Below are positions 7,524-17,800 of a stretch of 64,000 bases of DNA, in pieces. The stretch covers positions 1,674,001 through 1,738,000 of the forward strand of contig NZ_CP050134.2 of NCBI RefSeq assembly GCF_011612265.2, written 5' to 3'. Position 1 is the stretch's first letter; every line of letters starts with the position of its first letter. The position numbers and the translations under genes are program-made. The DNA is from Corynebacterium matruchotii (lineage in GTDB: Bacteria; Actinomycetota; Actinomycetes; Mycobacteriales; Mycobacteriaceae). The notes beneath the pieces are model-generated. The model had not been told where the DNA came from. It made no database searches and worked only from the letters and a program-made list of their open reading frames with translations.

Positions 7524-9233
7524 TTACTCGGTTTCTAATAACTTTGCCATCACCTCGGGGCGGCCCTTCCCCCACTCCACCATGCTGTAGTTCTCCCACG
7601 CCACCCGCCGGGCCGCGCCGGGGTCGTACACCACATAGGCGGTGGTGTCGAACACCTTGGTGGCCCGGCCGGGCAGGGTATCGCTGGGCATGCGATATTG
7701 CGGCCAATCGGTTTCCGGGGTGGTGGCCACCCCGGTTCCTGCCGCAGCGGTGGCGGTGTTGTTCGGGTTGCCGGTGTGAATGAAGCTGGCCCAGTAGCTT
7801 TGCATTTGGTCCCGCAGCGTATGGAGCTCCTCCCACCCGCCGAGCTTATTAATGGCGGCGGCTTTGGAGCCATCCAGGTCACCAAAAACCGGACTGAGTT
7901 CGGCGGTGTGGGAGGCCCCAATGCCCAGCCATCGGAGGGCTGCGGGCGCATAGTCGAATCTGTACATCCAGGTGGGGGCGGAGAGGCTGTGGGCGGAGGC
8001 GGCGATCACGCTGGGTGCCCAAAACACCGAATCGGTGAGCAGTTCGGCATAGTCATTGCGGGAGGCAGCGTTGTTGTAGAACCGGAGAATGGTGTCGGCG
8101 CCGTGCGGGTCGTAGCCTTCCAGCATGGTGCGGGCCCGCTGCGCCCGCTTCTTCGACCTGAAATAGAATGTTTTTGCGAATGCCACTTCGTCGATATTGG
8201 TGCCGATCATGAGGGGGATTTTGTGTTGCTCCCCGGCGCGGAATGTGGTGATGGGGTGGTCGCGGATGAGGTCACCGTCGACGATGGCGCCGAAGCAGGC
8301 ATTGAGGTTGAGGAGTTCCCCGCTGCGCCATAGCATGGATTGACCAGCATTAATGAGGGTTTCGGGGCTGAGTTCCCGCAGTTCGTCCAGGGTGGGATTG
8401 GTGAGTCCGGCGCGGGTGACGAGTTCGTTGCACCAGAAGGCGGCTTGGGCGGCCGAGTGGACGGCGGCGACGGGGGCGGATTGGGCGATGGCCCGGTGGA
8501 AGAGGCCACGTGCTGCGGGAACACACATGAGGGTGATGACGCTGGCGCCGCCGGCGGATTCGCCCATGAGGGTGATATTGGTGGGGTCGCCACCGAAGCT
8601 GGCGATGTTGTCTTTGACCCAGTGGAGGGCGAGGAGTTGGTCGAGGACGGCGGGGTTGGGGACGCAGTCGTCGCCGAAGCTGGAGAAGTCAAGGTAGCCG
8701 AGGGCGCCGAGCCGGAAGTTTAGGGAGACATAGACCACGTCCATGGCTTGGACGAGGTAGTGGCCGCGGAGGACTTGTTGGTGGCTGGATCCGTAGATGA
8801 AGGAGCCGCCGTGGAGGTAGACGACGACGGGGAGGGTGCGGTCGTCGTCGGGGCGGACAATGTCGAGGTTGAGGCAGTCTTCGCTGCCGCGGATGCGGTC
8901 GCTGGGGGTGAGGGAGGGTTGGGCGGCGATGGCACCGTATTCGGTGCAGTCTTTGATGCCGTCCCATCGTGGTGCCGGGCGGGGGGCGCGGAATCGGTGG
9001 TTGCCGGCGGTGGTGTCGCCGTAGGGGACGCCGCGCCAGGTGCGGAGGGGCCCGGGGATGGTGAGTCTAAGGCCGCAGATAGTGCCGGCGGTGGTGGTGA
9101 TTATGAGGTCGTCGGCGACCTTGTTGCGGGGTGTGTGATTGGGGGTTTTGACGCTGGTGTCCGCCGCGCGTGTGGGTTCCGCAGGGTCGCCTGTCGAAGC
9201 ATTGGTGGGATGGGGGCCGAGGGGGTACCGCAT
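7524..9233 (-). CDS. Type-B carboxylesterase
   Basis: 569 residues of the carboxylesterase/para-nitrobenzyl esterase alpha/beta-hydrolase family. Seen: the oxyanion-hole HGGSFIYG at 141-148, the nucleophile elbow GESAGG with Ser226, a likely acid in GTNIDE near residue 340, and the catalytic His in GASHTAEL near 435. SEDCLNLDI (117-125) is the other family signature. There is no clear signal peptide; the first 40 residues are polar and proline-rich. It is divergent from the aroE-like gene, 20 bases apart, so their promoters overlap. Natural ester substrate unknown. Confidence 0.9.
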   Translation of the reverse strand: MRYPLGPHPTNASTGDPAEPTRAADTSVKTPNHTPRNKVADDLIITTTAGTICGLRLTIPGPLRTWRGVPYGDTTAGNHRFRAPRPAPRWDGIKDCTEYGAIAAQPSLTPSDRIRGSEDCLNLDIVRPDDDRTLPVVVYLHGGSFIYGSSHQQVLRGHYLVQAMDVVYVSLNFRLGALGYLDFSSFGDDCVPNPAVLDQLLALHWVKDNIASFGGDPTNITLMGESAGGASVITLMCVPAARGLFHRAIAQSAPVAAVHSAAQAAFWCNELVTRAGLTNPTLDELRELSPETLINAGQSMLWRSGELLNLNACFGAIVDGDLIRDHPITTFRAGEQHKIPLMIGTNIDEVAFAKTFYFRSKKRAQRARTMLEGYDPHGADTILRFYNNAASRNDYAELLTDSVFWAPSVIAASAHSLSAPTWMYRFDYAPAALRWLGIGASHTAELSPVFGDLDGSKAAAINKLGGWEELHTLRDQMQSYWASFIHTGNPNNTATAAAGTGVATTPETDWPQYRMPSDTLPGRATKVFDTTAYVVYDPGAARRVAWENYSMVEWGKGRPEVMAKLLETE

Positions 9234-9253
9234 ATTTCACTAGAGTAGGTGAC

Positions 9254-10066
9254 ATGGTGAATTACGTCGACCGGGATACGGTTTTGTGCATTTCTTTGGC
9301 TGCTCGCCCTTCGAATCATGGGGTGCGGTTTCATAATTGGCTTTATGACAAGTTGGGGTTGAATTATTTATATAAGGCGGTGGCGCCGACGGATATTGCG
9401 CAGGCTGTGGCGGGTATTCGGGGTTTGGGTATTCGGGGAGCGGGGGTGTCGATGCCGTATAAGCAGGCGGTGATTCCGCTTGTCGACGAGTTACACCCTT
9501 CGGCGGCCCGGATCGAGGCGGTGAATACCATTGTCAATACGGATGGGCGATTGGTTGGGTACAACACAGACTATGTGGCGGTGGCGGACTTGTTGCGGGA
9601 GCACGAGGTGGATCCGGGCCTGCCGGTGGTGGTACGGGGGTCGGGCGGCATGGCGAATGCCGTGGTGGCCGCCATCGCGGATCATGGCATGACCGGCACG
9701 GTGGTGGCACGGAATGCGGCGACCGGCCAGTCATTGGCCTCGCGGTATGGGTGGTCGTATTCGGATGCGGTGCCGGCCGGGGACTTGGGGTTGGTGGTGA
9801 ATGTGACCCCGTTGGGTATGGCTGGGGCGGATGCGGATGTGCAGTCGTTTAGCGATGCGGAGATTCAGCGTGCCCAGGTGGTGTTTGATGTGGTGGCGTT
9901 TCCGGTGGAGACCCCGTTGATTCGGGCGGCCACTCGGCTGGGGATACCGGTGATTACTGGTGGGGAGGTTATCAGCAGGCAGGCTGCGGCACAGTTTGAG
10001 CTCTATACCGGGGTGCGGCCAACGCCGGAGGATGTGGCCGCCGCGGAGGAGTACGCATCGGCATAG
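9254..10066 (+). CDS. Shikimate dehydrogenase family protein (AroE-like)
   Basis: 270 residues starting at ATG 9254 after AGAGTAGGTG. It has the substrate lysine motif SMPYK (about 65-69), the NTI ... GYNTD segment with the shikimate-binding Asn and Asp, and a nucleotide-binding loop GSGGMANAV. The family reduces 3-dehydroshikimate to shikimate, or related cyclohexane polyols such as quinate. The usual GAGGA loop is GSGGM here, and the genome context (beside an ABC exporter and odhA, as in C. glutamicum) is that of a paralogue rather than the aromatic-pathway aroE. Which substrate it uses is open. Confidence 0.85.
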   Translation: MVNYVDRDTVLCISLAARPSNHGVRFHNWLYDKLGLNYLYKAVAPTDIAQAVAGIRGLGIRGAGVSMPYKQAVIPLVDELHPSAARIEAVNTIVNTDGRLVGYNTDYVAVADLLREHEVDPGLPVVVRGSGGMANAVVAAIADHGMTGTVVARNAATGQSLASRYGWSYSDAVPAGDLGLVVNVTPLGMAGADADVQSFSDAEIQRAQVVFDVVAFPVETPLIRAATRLGIPVITGGEVISRQAAAQFELYTGVRPTPEDVAAAEEYASA

Positions 10067-10207
10067 AACCAGCACATATGGGGAGGTAAGAGGAATAAGG
10101 GGTAAGGTTTTTACGCCCTGAGCGAATCGGTGTGCACCTGGCGGCCTCCACCGTTTAAAGTTGAGCACTACCAGTCATAATTGATGAAAAGGTAGGTGCG
10201 AAACCTA

Positions 10208-10939
10208 ATGTTTAAGTCTCGGTCGAAGTCGCAGGATTCCTCGAATGCGGTTGTGGTGACCGATTATGTTCATTCGGATCCGGAAGCGTTGATGCAGGAG
10301 TCCGGGTTGGTGGCCAGGTGGTTGGTGACCGGTTTAGATAAGGCGGCGAAGCTGCAGCACAAGACGATTATAAAGTATGTGGATCGGCTGAAGGAGAAGA
10401 ATCCACAGGCCACCCCGGCCGAGATTCAGGCGAAGTTGGATAAGCATTTCCTGTTGACGATCACCGGCACCGGCGCAGGCGCGGGTGTGACAGCGGCGAT
10501 TCCGGCGGTGGGGTTTGTGACAGGGGCTGCCGCGGTCGGGGTGGAGTCGTTGGCGTTTTTGGATGCGGCAACGTCTTATGCGGTTGCCTCCGCATATTTG
10601 CGGGGGGTGGATATCAGCAACCCGGAGCGTCGTAAATCGATTGTGTTGTTGTCGGTGGTGGGTTCAGAGGGCACGCCGTTGGCGACTGCCACGATGGGGA
10701 CGGATTCGACGATTGCGCTGCTCACTAGGGCTTCGACACCGAAGTTGAGCGATTTGAATAAGAAAATGTTCAACTTCGCCATGAAGCGCATCAGTAAATC
10801 CATTCGACTTGCGTGGTTGGGTAAGCTCATGCCGTTGGGGATTGGTGCCGTGCTAGGATCCGTTGCTAACCGTAAGATTGGCAATAATTTGATCGATCAT
10901 GTGGCCGAAACCTTAGGGCCGCTTCCCACGAGTTTTTAG
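10208..10939 (+). CDS. Conserved hypothetical membrane-associated protein
   Basis: 243 residues from ATG 10208. An upstream in-frame GTG at 10196 is less likely because GTAGGTG at 10192-10198 is the better-placed ribosome site for 10208. The middle (about 85-150) is a long glycine/alanine-rich hydrophobic stretch (TGTGAGAGVTAAIPAVGFVTGAAAVG) that could form two helices. The flanks are lysine-rich and helical. It lies 14 bases before the ABC exporter and is probably cotranscribed with it. I do not recognise the family. Confidence 0.7.
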   Translation: MFKSRSKSQDSSNAVVVTDYVHSDPEALMQESGLVARWLVTGLDKAAKLQHKTIIKYVDRLKEKNPQATPAEIQAKLDKHFLLTITGTGAGAGVTAAIPAVGFVTGAAAVGVESLAFLDAATSYAVASAYLRGVDISNPERRKSIVLLSVVGSEGTPLATATMGTDSTIALLTRASTPKLSDLNKKMFNFAMKRISKSIRLAWLGKLMPLGIGAVLGSVANRKIGNNLIDHVAETLGPLPTSF

Positions 10940-10953
10940 TTTTTCAAACCTGT

Positions 10954-13900
10954 ATGCATGTTTCTTCGACGCTGCGGCAGCTGTGGCGGACCGCACGGAA
11001 AACCCCCGTCACCGTGGCCTTGGCGTTGATATCCACGCTGATGGTCACGCTGTGTGACATCATCATTCCACTTATCACCGCCACCGCGATTGATAGCGCC
11101 ACCGCGGCCGACGGCGGTCATTCCGCCGGTGGGGTGTCGATCACTACCGTTGTGGTGTTGCTGGTGGTGGCGGCGCTTGTGCGCTACCTGTTTCAGTTCG
11201 GTCGGCGCTACACGGCCGGCCGGTTATCGAACACTGTGCAGCACCAGTTGCGGGTGGAGATATTGCGCAGCCTGCAGCGTCTCGACGGCCCGGGGCAGGA
11301 TCGGTTACGGACCGGGCAGGTGGTATCCCGGTCGATTTCTGACCTGAATTTGACGCAGGCCATGGTGGCCATGATGCCGCTGATCGTGGGCCATGTGCTC
11401 AAGATCGTTATCACGTTGGGGGTGATGTTGTGGATTTCCCCGCTGCTCACCCTGATTGCGGTGGTGTTGTTGCCCCTGTTGGCGTGGCTCACGATGATGT
11501 CCCGCCCCACCTTGTTTGCGGCGACGTGGGCCGCTCAGCAGGCCGTCGCGGACCTGTCGACTCACGTGGAGGAGACCGTCAGCGGCATTCGGGTGGTGAA
11601 GGCCTTCGTCCAGGAATCCCGGGAGGTGGCGACGCTGCGGAACGCCGCCCGGGTGGTGTATGCGCAAATGATGCGGGCCGCCCGGTTGACTGCCCGCTAC
11701 CGGCCATTGGTGCAGCAAATACCGAATATATCTCTGGTGCTCAGCATTGGGGTGGGTGGCTTTCTGGTGTTGCACGGCGACATGAGCATTGGCGTGTTTG
11801 TGGCCACGAGCGTGTACATGGTGTCGCTTACCGCGGTGGTGTCCATGGTGGCGGGCATGCTGGTGCAGCTACAGCTCGGCATGTCGTCCGCCGCACGGGT
11901 GTTCGATCTCATAAATATCCAGCCTGACACTACCACCCCACCGAATCCCGAGCCAGTACCGGATGGGCCGCTCGGCATTGAAGTGTCGGGGGTGGATTTC
12001 ACCACCAACGATCAACGCGTGTTATCGCAGTGCACCATGGCGGTATCGCCCGGGGAAACCCTGGTTATCGTGGGTCCAGCCGCCGCCGGGAAAACGATGC
12101 TCGTGCAACTATTATGCGGCTTCTACCAGCCCGATTCCGGCAGCATTTCACTTGTCGACGCCGCGGGCCGCCGCACCGACTACCACAGCCTGGATCTCGC
12201 CAACCTGCGGCAGGCTGTCGCATGCGTGTTCGATGAGCCGTTTCTGTATTCCGCCACTATCCGCGACAACATTGATATGGGCCGTGGCCTCACGGACGAT
12301 GACATTTGGGCAGCCGCCCGCCACGCCGCCATAGACCGCACAATCGCCGACCTTCCGAACGGCCTCGACACCACTGTGGGCGAGGGTGGCCTTACGCTTT
12401 CCGGCGGCCAACGCCAACGCATCGCCCTGGCGCGGGCACTGGCCGGCAACCCGCGCATCCTCATTCTCGACGACGCCACCTCCGCCATCGACGCCAGCAC
12501 CGAACGCACCATTTTCCACAACCTCACCTGTCACTTTGCCGACACCACCGTCATCGCCATCGCCCACCGGCACTCCACCCTCGACATCGCCGACCGGATA
12601 GGGCTCATGGAAGACGGCGCCCTCACCGCCACCGGTGACCTGGCCACCATGCGCCAAAATCACCGATTCAGCCACCTCATGGACCTGAACTTTCCCTCGG
12701 CGGCCCCCGCGGGCGACCCTATCCCCTTCGACGATGGCCCTACGGAGCCCGGCGTCGATAAGCTGTGGCCCACGGTCGCCACCATGGACGCACGGCTCAC
12801 CATGTCACGGACCGCCATGCGCACCGCCGCCGCCATGGCCGGCGCGAACCCGGCTGCCGGCGGCCGGGGCACCACACGTGGCAACATGGCCTCAACCACC
12901 ATGCCCGCCACCAAGGAACTCCTGGCCCGCGTCGACCGACTACCGCCCGCCACCGCAACCCCCAAAACCATCACCCACTCCCCCACCGCAAAGGTGACCG
13001 CCGGCTCACTGTTTTACTCCGTGCGATGGCTATTGGTCCTCGTCGTCGGCCTCTTCACCGCAAGCGTGCTCACCGGGCTGATCATCCCATCCCTCATCCG
13101 CCACGCCATCGACCGCGGTGTCGCCCTGGGAGACGAAACCACCATGTGGCGCGTCACCCTGGTCGGCCTTGGCGTTGTGCTCATCACCTGGGCGCTCACC
13201 GTCGCCACCACCATTTTCACCTCCCTCACCGGGGAACGCCTGCTCTACGATCTCCGCATCCGTTCGTACACGCATTTGATGCGCCTACCCATGCGCTATT
13301 TTGAGGCTACCAACACCGGCACCATCATGACCCGCATGACCACCGACATTGATGCCCTCAATGGTTTCCTGCAATCCGGGTTCACCTCCGCGGTCGTGGC
13401 CATCACCACTCTTGTCGGCATTCTCATACTGCTCGCCGTCACCAGCATCCCGCTGTCGCTCATCGCCCTGGTTGGCGTGCCCGTTATCGCCGCGGGCACG
13501 GTGGTGTTTCGGCGTGTCTCCACCCGGCTCTACGCCCGGGCCCGGGAGGAGATCAGCGAGGTCAACGCTCTATTTCATGAAGCCATCGCTGGGCTGCGCA
13601 CCACCCAAATGCATGGAATGGCGGACAAAAACCTGCACCGCTTCACCCAGGTTGCCGCCCGCTACCGAACCACCCGCATTCACACGCAAACCGCGGTGGC
13701 CATCTACTTCCCGGGCATCAACGCGGTGAGCGAACTGATTTCCGCGGCGGTCCTCGCCGTGGGCGTCAGCTTGGTGGCCCAGGGGCACCTCCCCACCGGC
13801 GTGCTGGTGGCGTTTCTGCTGTACCTAGATCGGCTCTACACCCCCATCCAGCATTTAAGTCAGGTGTTCGACTCCTACGGGCAGGCGCAGGTGGGGTTCC

Positions 13901-14718
13901 GTCGTATCTCCGCCCTCCTCGCCGAACCCACCGAGCAGGCCAAACCGATAGAGTCCAACCCCGAAAACACGAACGCCGCAGTCGACGCCCGTGGACCTAT
14001 CCGATTCGACCGTGTCGGCTTCTCTTACCCCGGCGCCGCCCAACCGGCCCTGCGCACCGTGACATTCGATATCGCGCCGGGCAGCACGGTGGCAGTCGTT
14101 GGCCCCACCGGCGCCGGCAAATCCACGATCGTCAAATTAATTGAACGATTCTATGAACCAACCGAGGGGGTCATCCGCGCAAACACCACAAACATCAAGG
14201 ATTTACCTATGAATGAGTGGCGTTCTGCCGTGGGTTTCGTCCCCCAGGAAGCTCATCTGTTTACCGGAACCATCGCTGAGAACATTGCCTACGGCCGCCC
14301 CACAGCCAGCCAGGAGGAGATCACCGATGCTGCCCGCCGGGTGGGGGCACTGCACGCTATCGCCGCCATCCCCGGCGGGTTCAACGCCCGGATCGGCGAA
14401 CGGGGCCGGGGGCTTTCCTCAGGACAGCGGCAGCTTGTGGCCTTGGCCCGGGCGGAAATGATTCACCCCCAATTGCTGCTTTTAGATGAAGCAACCGCCA
14501 CCCTGGATCCGGCCACGGAAAAAACCATTGTGGCGGCGAGCAACCGGGTGACCCAGGCCCGAACCGCCGTGGTGGTAGCACATCGACTTGCCACGGCGAG
14601 GCGGGCGGATCTGATTTTAGTAGTGTCCGATGGCGTCATTGTGGAATCAGGCACACACGAATTATTACTTTCTTTTGGGGGTAGCTATGCCACAATGTGG
14701 CAGGGTAAGACGCCCTAA
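10954..14718 (+). CDS. ABC exporter, two TMD-NBD halves fused in one chain
   Basis: A 1254-residue multidrug/lipid-type exporter with the order membrane domain-ATPase-membrane domain-ATPase. The first ATPase domain has Walker A GPAAAGKTM (near 374) and LSGGQ (near 482), but Walker B ends LILDDATSAID, with Asp for the catalytic Glu; its Q-loop reads VFDE. The second has GPTGAGKST (near 1050), LSSGQ (near 1153) and LLDEATATLD. One composite site is therefore canonical and the other degenerate, as in heterodimeric bacterial exporters. A proline/threonine/alanine-rich linker (about 585-680) joins the halves. Its place just upstream of odhA matches C. glutamicum, as I recall. The substrate is unknown. 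Confidence 0.9.
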   Translation: MHVSSTLRQLWRTARKTPVTVALALISTLMVTLCDIIIPLITATAIDSATAADGGHSAGGVSITTVVVLLVVAALVRYLFQFGRRYTAGRLSNTVQHQLRVEILRSLQRLDGPGQDRLRTGQVVSRSISDLNLTQAMVAMMPLIVGHVLKIVITLGVMLWISPLLTLIAVVLLPLLAWLTMMSRPTLFAATWAAQQAVADLSTHVEETVSGIRVVKAFVQESREVATLRNAARVVYAQMMRAARLTARYRPLVQQIPNISLVLSIGVGGFLVLHGDMSIGVFVATSVYMVSLTAVVSMVAGMLVQLQLGMSSAARVFDLINIQPDTTTPPNPEPVPDGPLGIEVSGVDFTTNDQRVLSQCTMAVSPGETLVIVGPAAAGKTMLVQLLCGFYQPDSGSISLVDAAGRRTDYHSLDLANLRQAVACVFDEPFLYSATIRDNIDMGRGLTDDDIWAAARHAAIDRTIADLPNGLDTTVGEGGLTLSGGQRQRIALARALAGNPRILILDDATSAIDASTERTIFHNLTCHFADTTVIAIAHRHSTLDIADRIGLMEDGALTATGDLATMRQNHRFSHLMDLNFPSAAPAGDPIPFDDGPTEPGVDKLWPTVATMDARLTMSRTAMRTAAAMAGANPAAGGRGTTRGNMASTTMPATKELLARVDRLPPATATPKTITHSPTAKVTAGSLFYSVRWLLVLVVGLFTASVLTGLIIPSLIRHAIDRGVALGDETTMWRVTLVGLGVVLITWALTVATTIFTSLTGERLLYDLRIRSYTHLMRLPMRYFEATNTGTIMTRMTTDIDALNGFLQSGFTSAVVAITTLVGILILLAVTSIPLSLIALVGVPVIAAGTVVFRRVSTRLYARAREEISEVNALFHEAIAGLRTTQMHGMADKNLHRFTQVAARYRTTRIHTQTAVAIYFPGINAVSELISAAVLAVGVSLVAQGHLPTGVLVAFLLYLDRLYTPIQHLSQVFDSYGQAQVGFRRISALLAEPTEQAKPIESNPENTNAAVDARGPIRFDRVGFSYPGAAQPALRTVTFDIAPGSTVAVVGPTGAGKSTIVKLIERFYEPTEGVIRANTTNIKDLPMNEWRSAVGFVPQEAHLFTGTIAENIAYGRPTASQEEITDAARRVGALHAIAAIPGGFNARIGERGRGLSSGQRQLVALARAEMIHPQLLLLDEATATLDPATEKTIVAASNRVTQARTAVVVAHRLATARRADLILVVSDGVIVESGTHELLLSFGGSYATMWQGKTP

Positions 14719-14883
14719 ATTCGCAGCGTATTCTTTCAGTGTGAAATGCAACATACTGAATCCAGATTTTACTTTAGAATCAATTACAGCTGACGGGTAC
14801 GAAACCGTTAGCCTAGATTGAGCTAGTACAACGAGTGAATATTGAAACAAGACTGTCGCAAAGAAATGAGGCGAGCACTTGCC

Positions 14884-17800
14884 GTGAGCAATGCGAGTAC
14901 TTTCGGGCAAAATCAATGGTTGGTTGATGAAATGTTCCAGCAGTTCCAAAGGGATCCCCAGTCGGTAGATCCCGAGTGGCGGGAGCTTTTCGAGACCACC
15001 GGCACGCCAAGCAAACCTACTACATCTAATACCAATCCCTTCAAGCAACAGCAACCACCGGTCACGCCCCGCCAAACGCAGGCCCAGCAGACCGCCAATC
15101 AGCCCAGTCTGGCCAGTTCGGTGCAGCAGCTGGACCCCAAGGAGGTCGCAACCAAGGCCGATCATCTTCATATTGACGAGGCGAATAAGGAAGAAAAGCG
15201 GGAGGAAGAAGCTAAGAAGCTCCAGCAATCCCCCTTGGGTCGCGTCGCAAAGCTACCAAGTCCCGGCGAGAAAACCCTCAAGGGCGTGTATAAAGCCATC
15301 GCTAAAAACATGGATGAGTCGCTGGAGATTCCCACGGCCACCTCGGTCCGGGACATGCCGGTCAAACTCATGTTCGAGAACCGGGCGATTATTAATGAGC
15401 ATATGCAGCGCACGCACGGTGGTAAGGTGTCGTTTACACATATCATCGGCTATGCGCTGGTCAAGGCGCTGATGGCTCACCCGGATCTGAATAATCATTA
15501 TGACGTGATAAACGGCAAGCCGACAGTCATCACTCCGGAGCATATTAATCTGGGGTTAGCGATCGACCTGCCGCAAAAGGACGGCACCCGTGCGCTCGTG
15601 GTGGCAGCCATTAAGGAGTGCGAGACCCTCGACTTTAAGACGTTTGTCGAAAAATATGAGGACATCGTGCGCCGGAGCCGGAAGAACCAGCTCACGCTGG
15701 ATGATTTCGCTGGTGTTACGGTCTCTCTCACGAACCCGGGTGGCATCGGTACCCGCCACTCGGTGCCGCGGCTCACTAAGGGGCAGGGCACGATCATTGG
15801 TGTGGGTGCCATGGATTATCCGGCGGAATTTGCCGGGGCTTCGCAGGACCGACTGGCCGAGCTGGGCGTGGGCAAACTGGTCACGATCACATCCACATAC
15901 GATCACCGGATTATTCAGGGAGCGGAATCCGGCGAGTTTTTACGCACCCTGAGCCAACTCTTCGTTGACGATGCGTTTTGGGATGAATTATTTGCTGACA
16001 TGCACATCCCCTACACGCCCATGCGCTGGTCGCAGGATTTACCGAACACCGGTTTAGACAAAAACACCCGGGTCATGCAGCTCATTCAGGCATACCGGTC
16101 CCGCGGCCACCTCATTGCCGATGTCAACCCACTCCACTGGGTCCAGCCGGGCATGCCGGTCCCCGAACACTCCGACCTCAACATTGAGTCTCATGGCCTC
16201 ACGATTTGGGACCTGGACCGTCGCTTCCACGTGGGTGGCTTTGTGGGCCGCGAAACCATGACTCTGCGTGAGGTGTTAACGAAACTCCGCAATGCCTACA
16301 CGCACAAGGTAGGTTCGGAATACACCCATATTCTGGACCGGGACGAACGCACCTGGCTGCAGAATCGCCTGGAAGACGGCATGCCCAAGCCCACCCCGGC
16401 GGAGCAAAAATTCATTATGCAGCAGCTGAACTCCGCAGAGGCGTTCGAAACCTTCCTGCAAACCAAGTACGTGGGCCAAAAACGGTTCTCGCTGGAAGGT
16501 GCCGAGTCGCTCATTCCACTCATGGACTCCGCTATCGACACCGCCGCAGGTCAGGGCCTGGACGAGGTGGTTATCGGCATGCCGCACCGGGGCCGGTTGA
16601 ATGTGCTCTTTAATATTGTGGCGAAACCATTGGCCACGATCTTTAACGAGTTCGAAGGCCACATTGAGCCCAAGGCAGCCGGCGGTTCGGGCGACGTGAA
16701 ATACCACCTGGGTTCCGAGGGCACGCACCTGCAGATGTTCGGCGATGGTGAAATCAAGGTGACGCTCACCGCGAACCCGTCGCACCTGGAGGCAGTCAAC
16801 CCGGTCATGGAGGGCATCGCCCGCGCCAAGCAAGACATGCTGGACAAGGGCAAGAGTGGATACACGGTCATGCCGCTATTGCTGCACGGTGATGCCGCAT
16901 TCGCCGGCCTGGGTATCGTTCCCGAAACCATTAACCTAGCACAATTGCGGGGCTATACCGTGGGCGGCACCGTACACATTGTGGTGAACAACCAAATCGG
17001 CTTTACCACTACCCCCGATTCGGGGCGTTCGAGCCACTATGCAACGGACTTAGCAAAGGCATTTGGCTGCCCCGTCTTCCATGTCAATGGCGACGATCCC
17101 GAAGCCGTCGTATGGGTTGGCAAACTCGCTACCGAGTATCGGCGGCGGTTCGGCAAGGACGTCTTTATCGACATGATCGCCTACCGACGCCGCGGGCACA
17201 ACGAAGCCGACGACCCATCAATGACCCAGCCCAAGATGTATGAGCTTATCGACGGCCGCAAGACCGTTCGTGAACAGTACACCGAGGACCTCCTTGGCCG
17301 TGGCGACCTGACCAAGGAAGACGCCGAAAAGATCGCCCGCGACTTCCACGACCAGATGGAATCGGTGTTCAACGAGATCAAGAACTCGGAGAAAAAGGCC
17401 TTTACCCAGCAGGAAGGCATCACCGCCGCCCAGGAAATCCCGCATGGCCTCAAGACCAATATCACCCGGGAAGAGCTGCAAGAAATCGGCCAGGCCTACG
17501 CCACCCCGCCGGAGGGCTTCACCTTCCACCCGCGGGTGGCACCTGTTGCGAAGAAACGCCTGGAGTCCGTCACCCAGGGCGGCATCGACTGGGGTTGGGG
17601 CGAGCTCATTGCCTTCTCCTCTCTGGCAAACCAGGGCAAACTGGTGCGGCTGGCCGGCGAAGACTCCCGGCGCGGCACATTCACCCAACGGCACGCCGTC
17701 GTCTACGACTCCCACACAGGCGAAGAATTTAATAGCCTTAACGAATTAGCGGAGGCGCACGGTAACGGCGGCAAACTGCTGGTTTATAACTCTGCCCTAA

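Noticed and set aside
15000..15200. Coiled-coil or phage-like protein at the start of odhA
   Set aside because: The Gln/Pro/Lys/Glu-rich stretch is the normal linker between the E1 N-terminal peptide and the E2 domain in actinobacterial OdhA.
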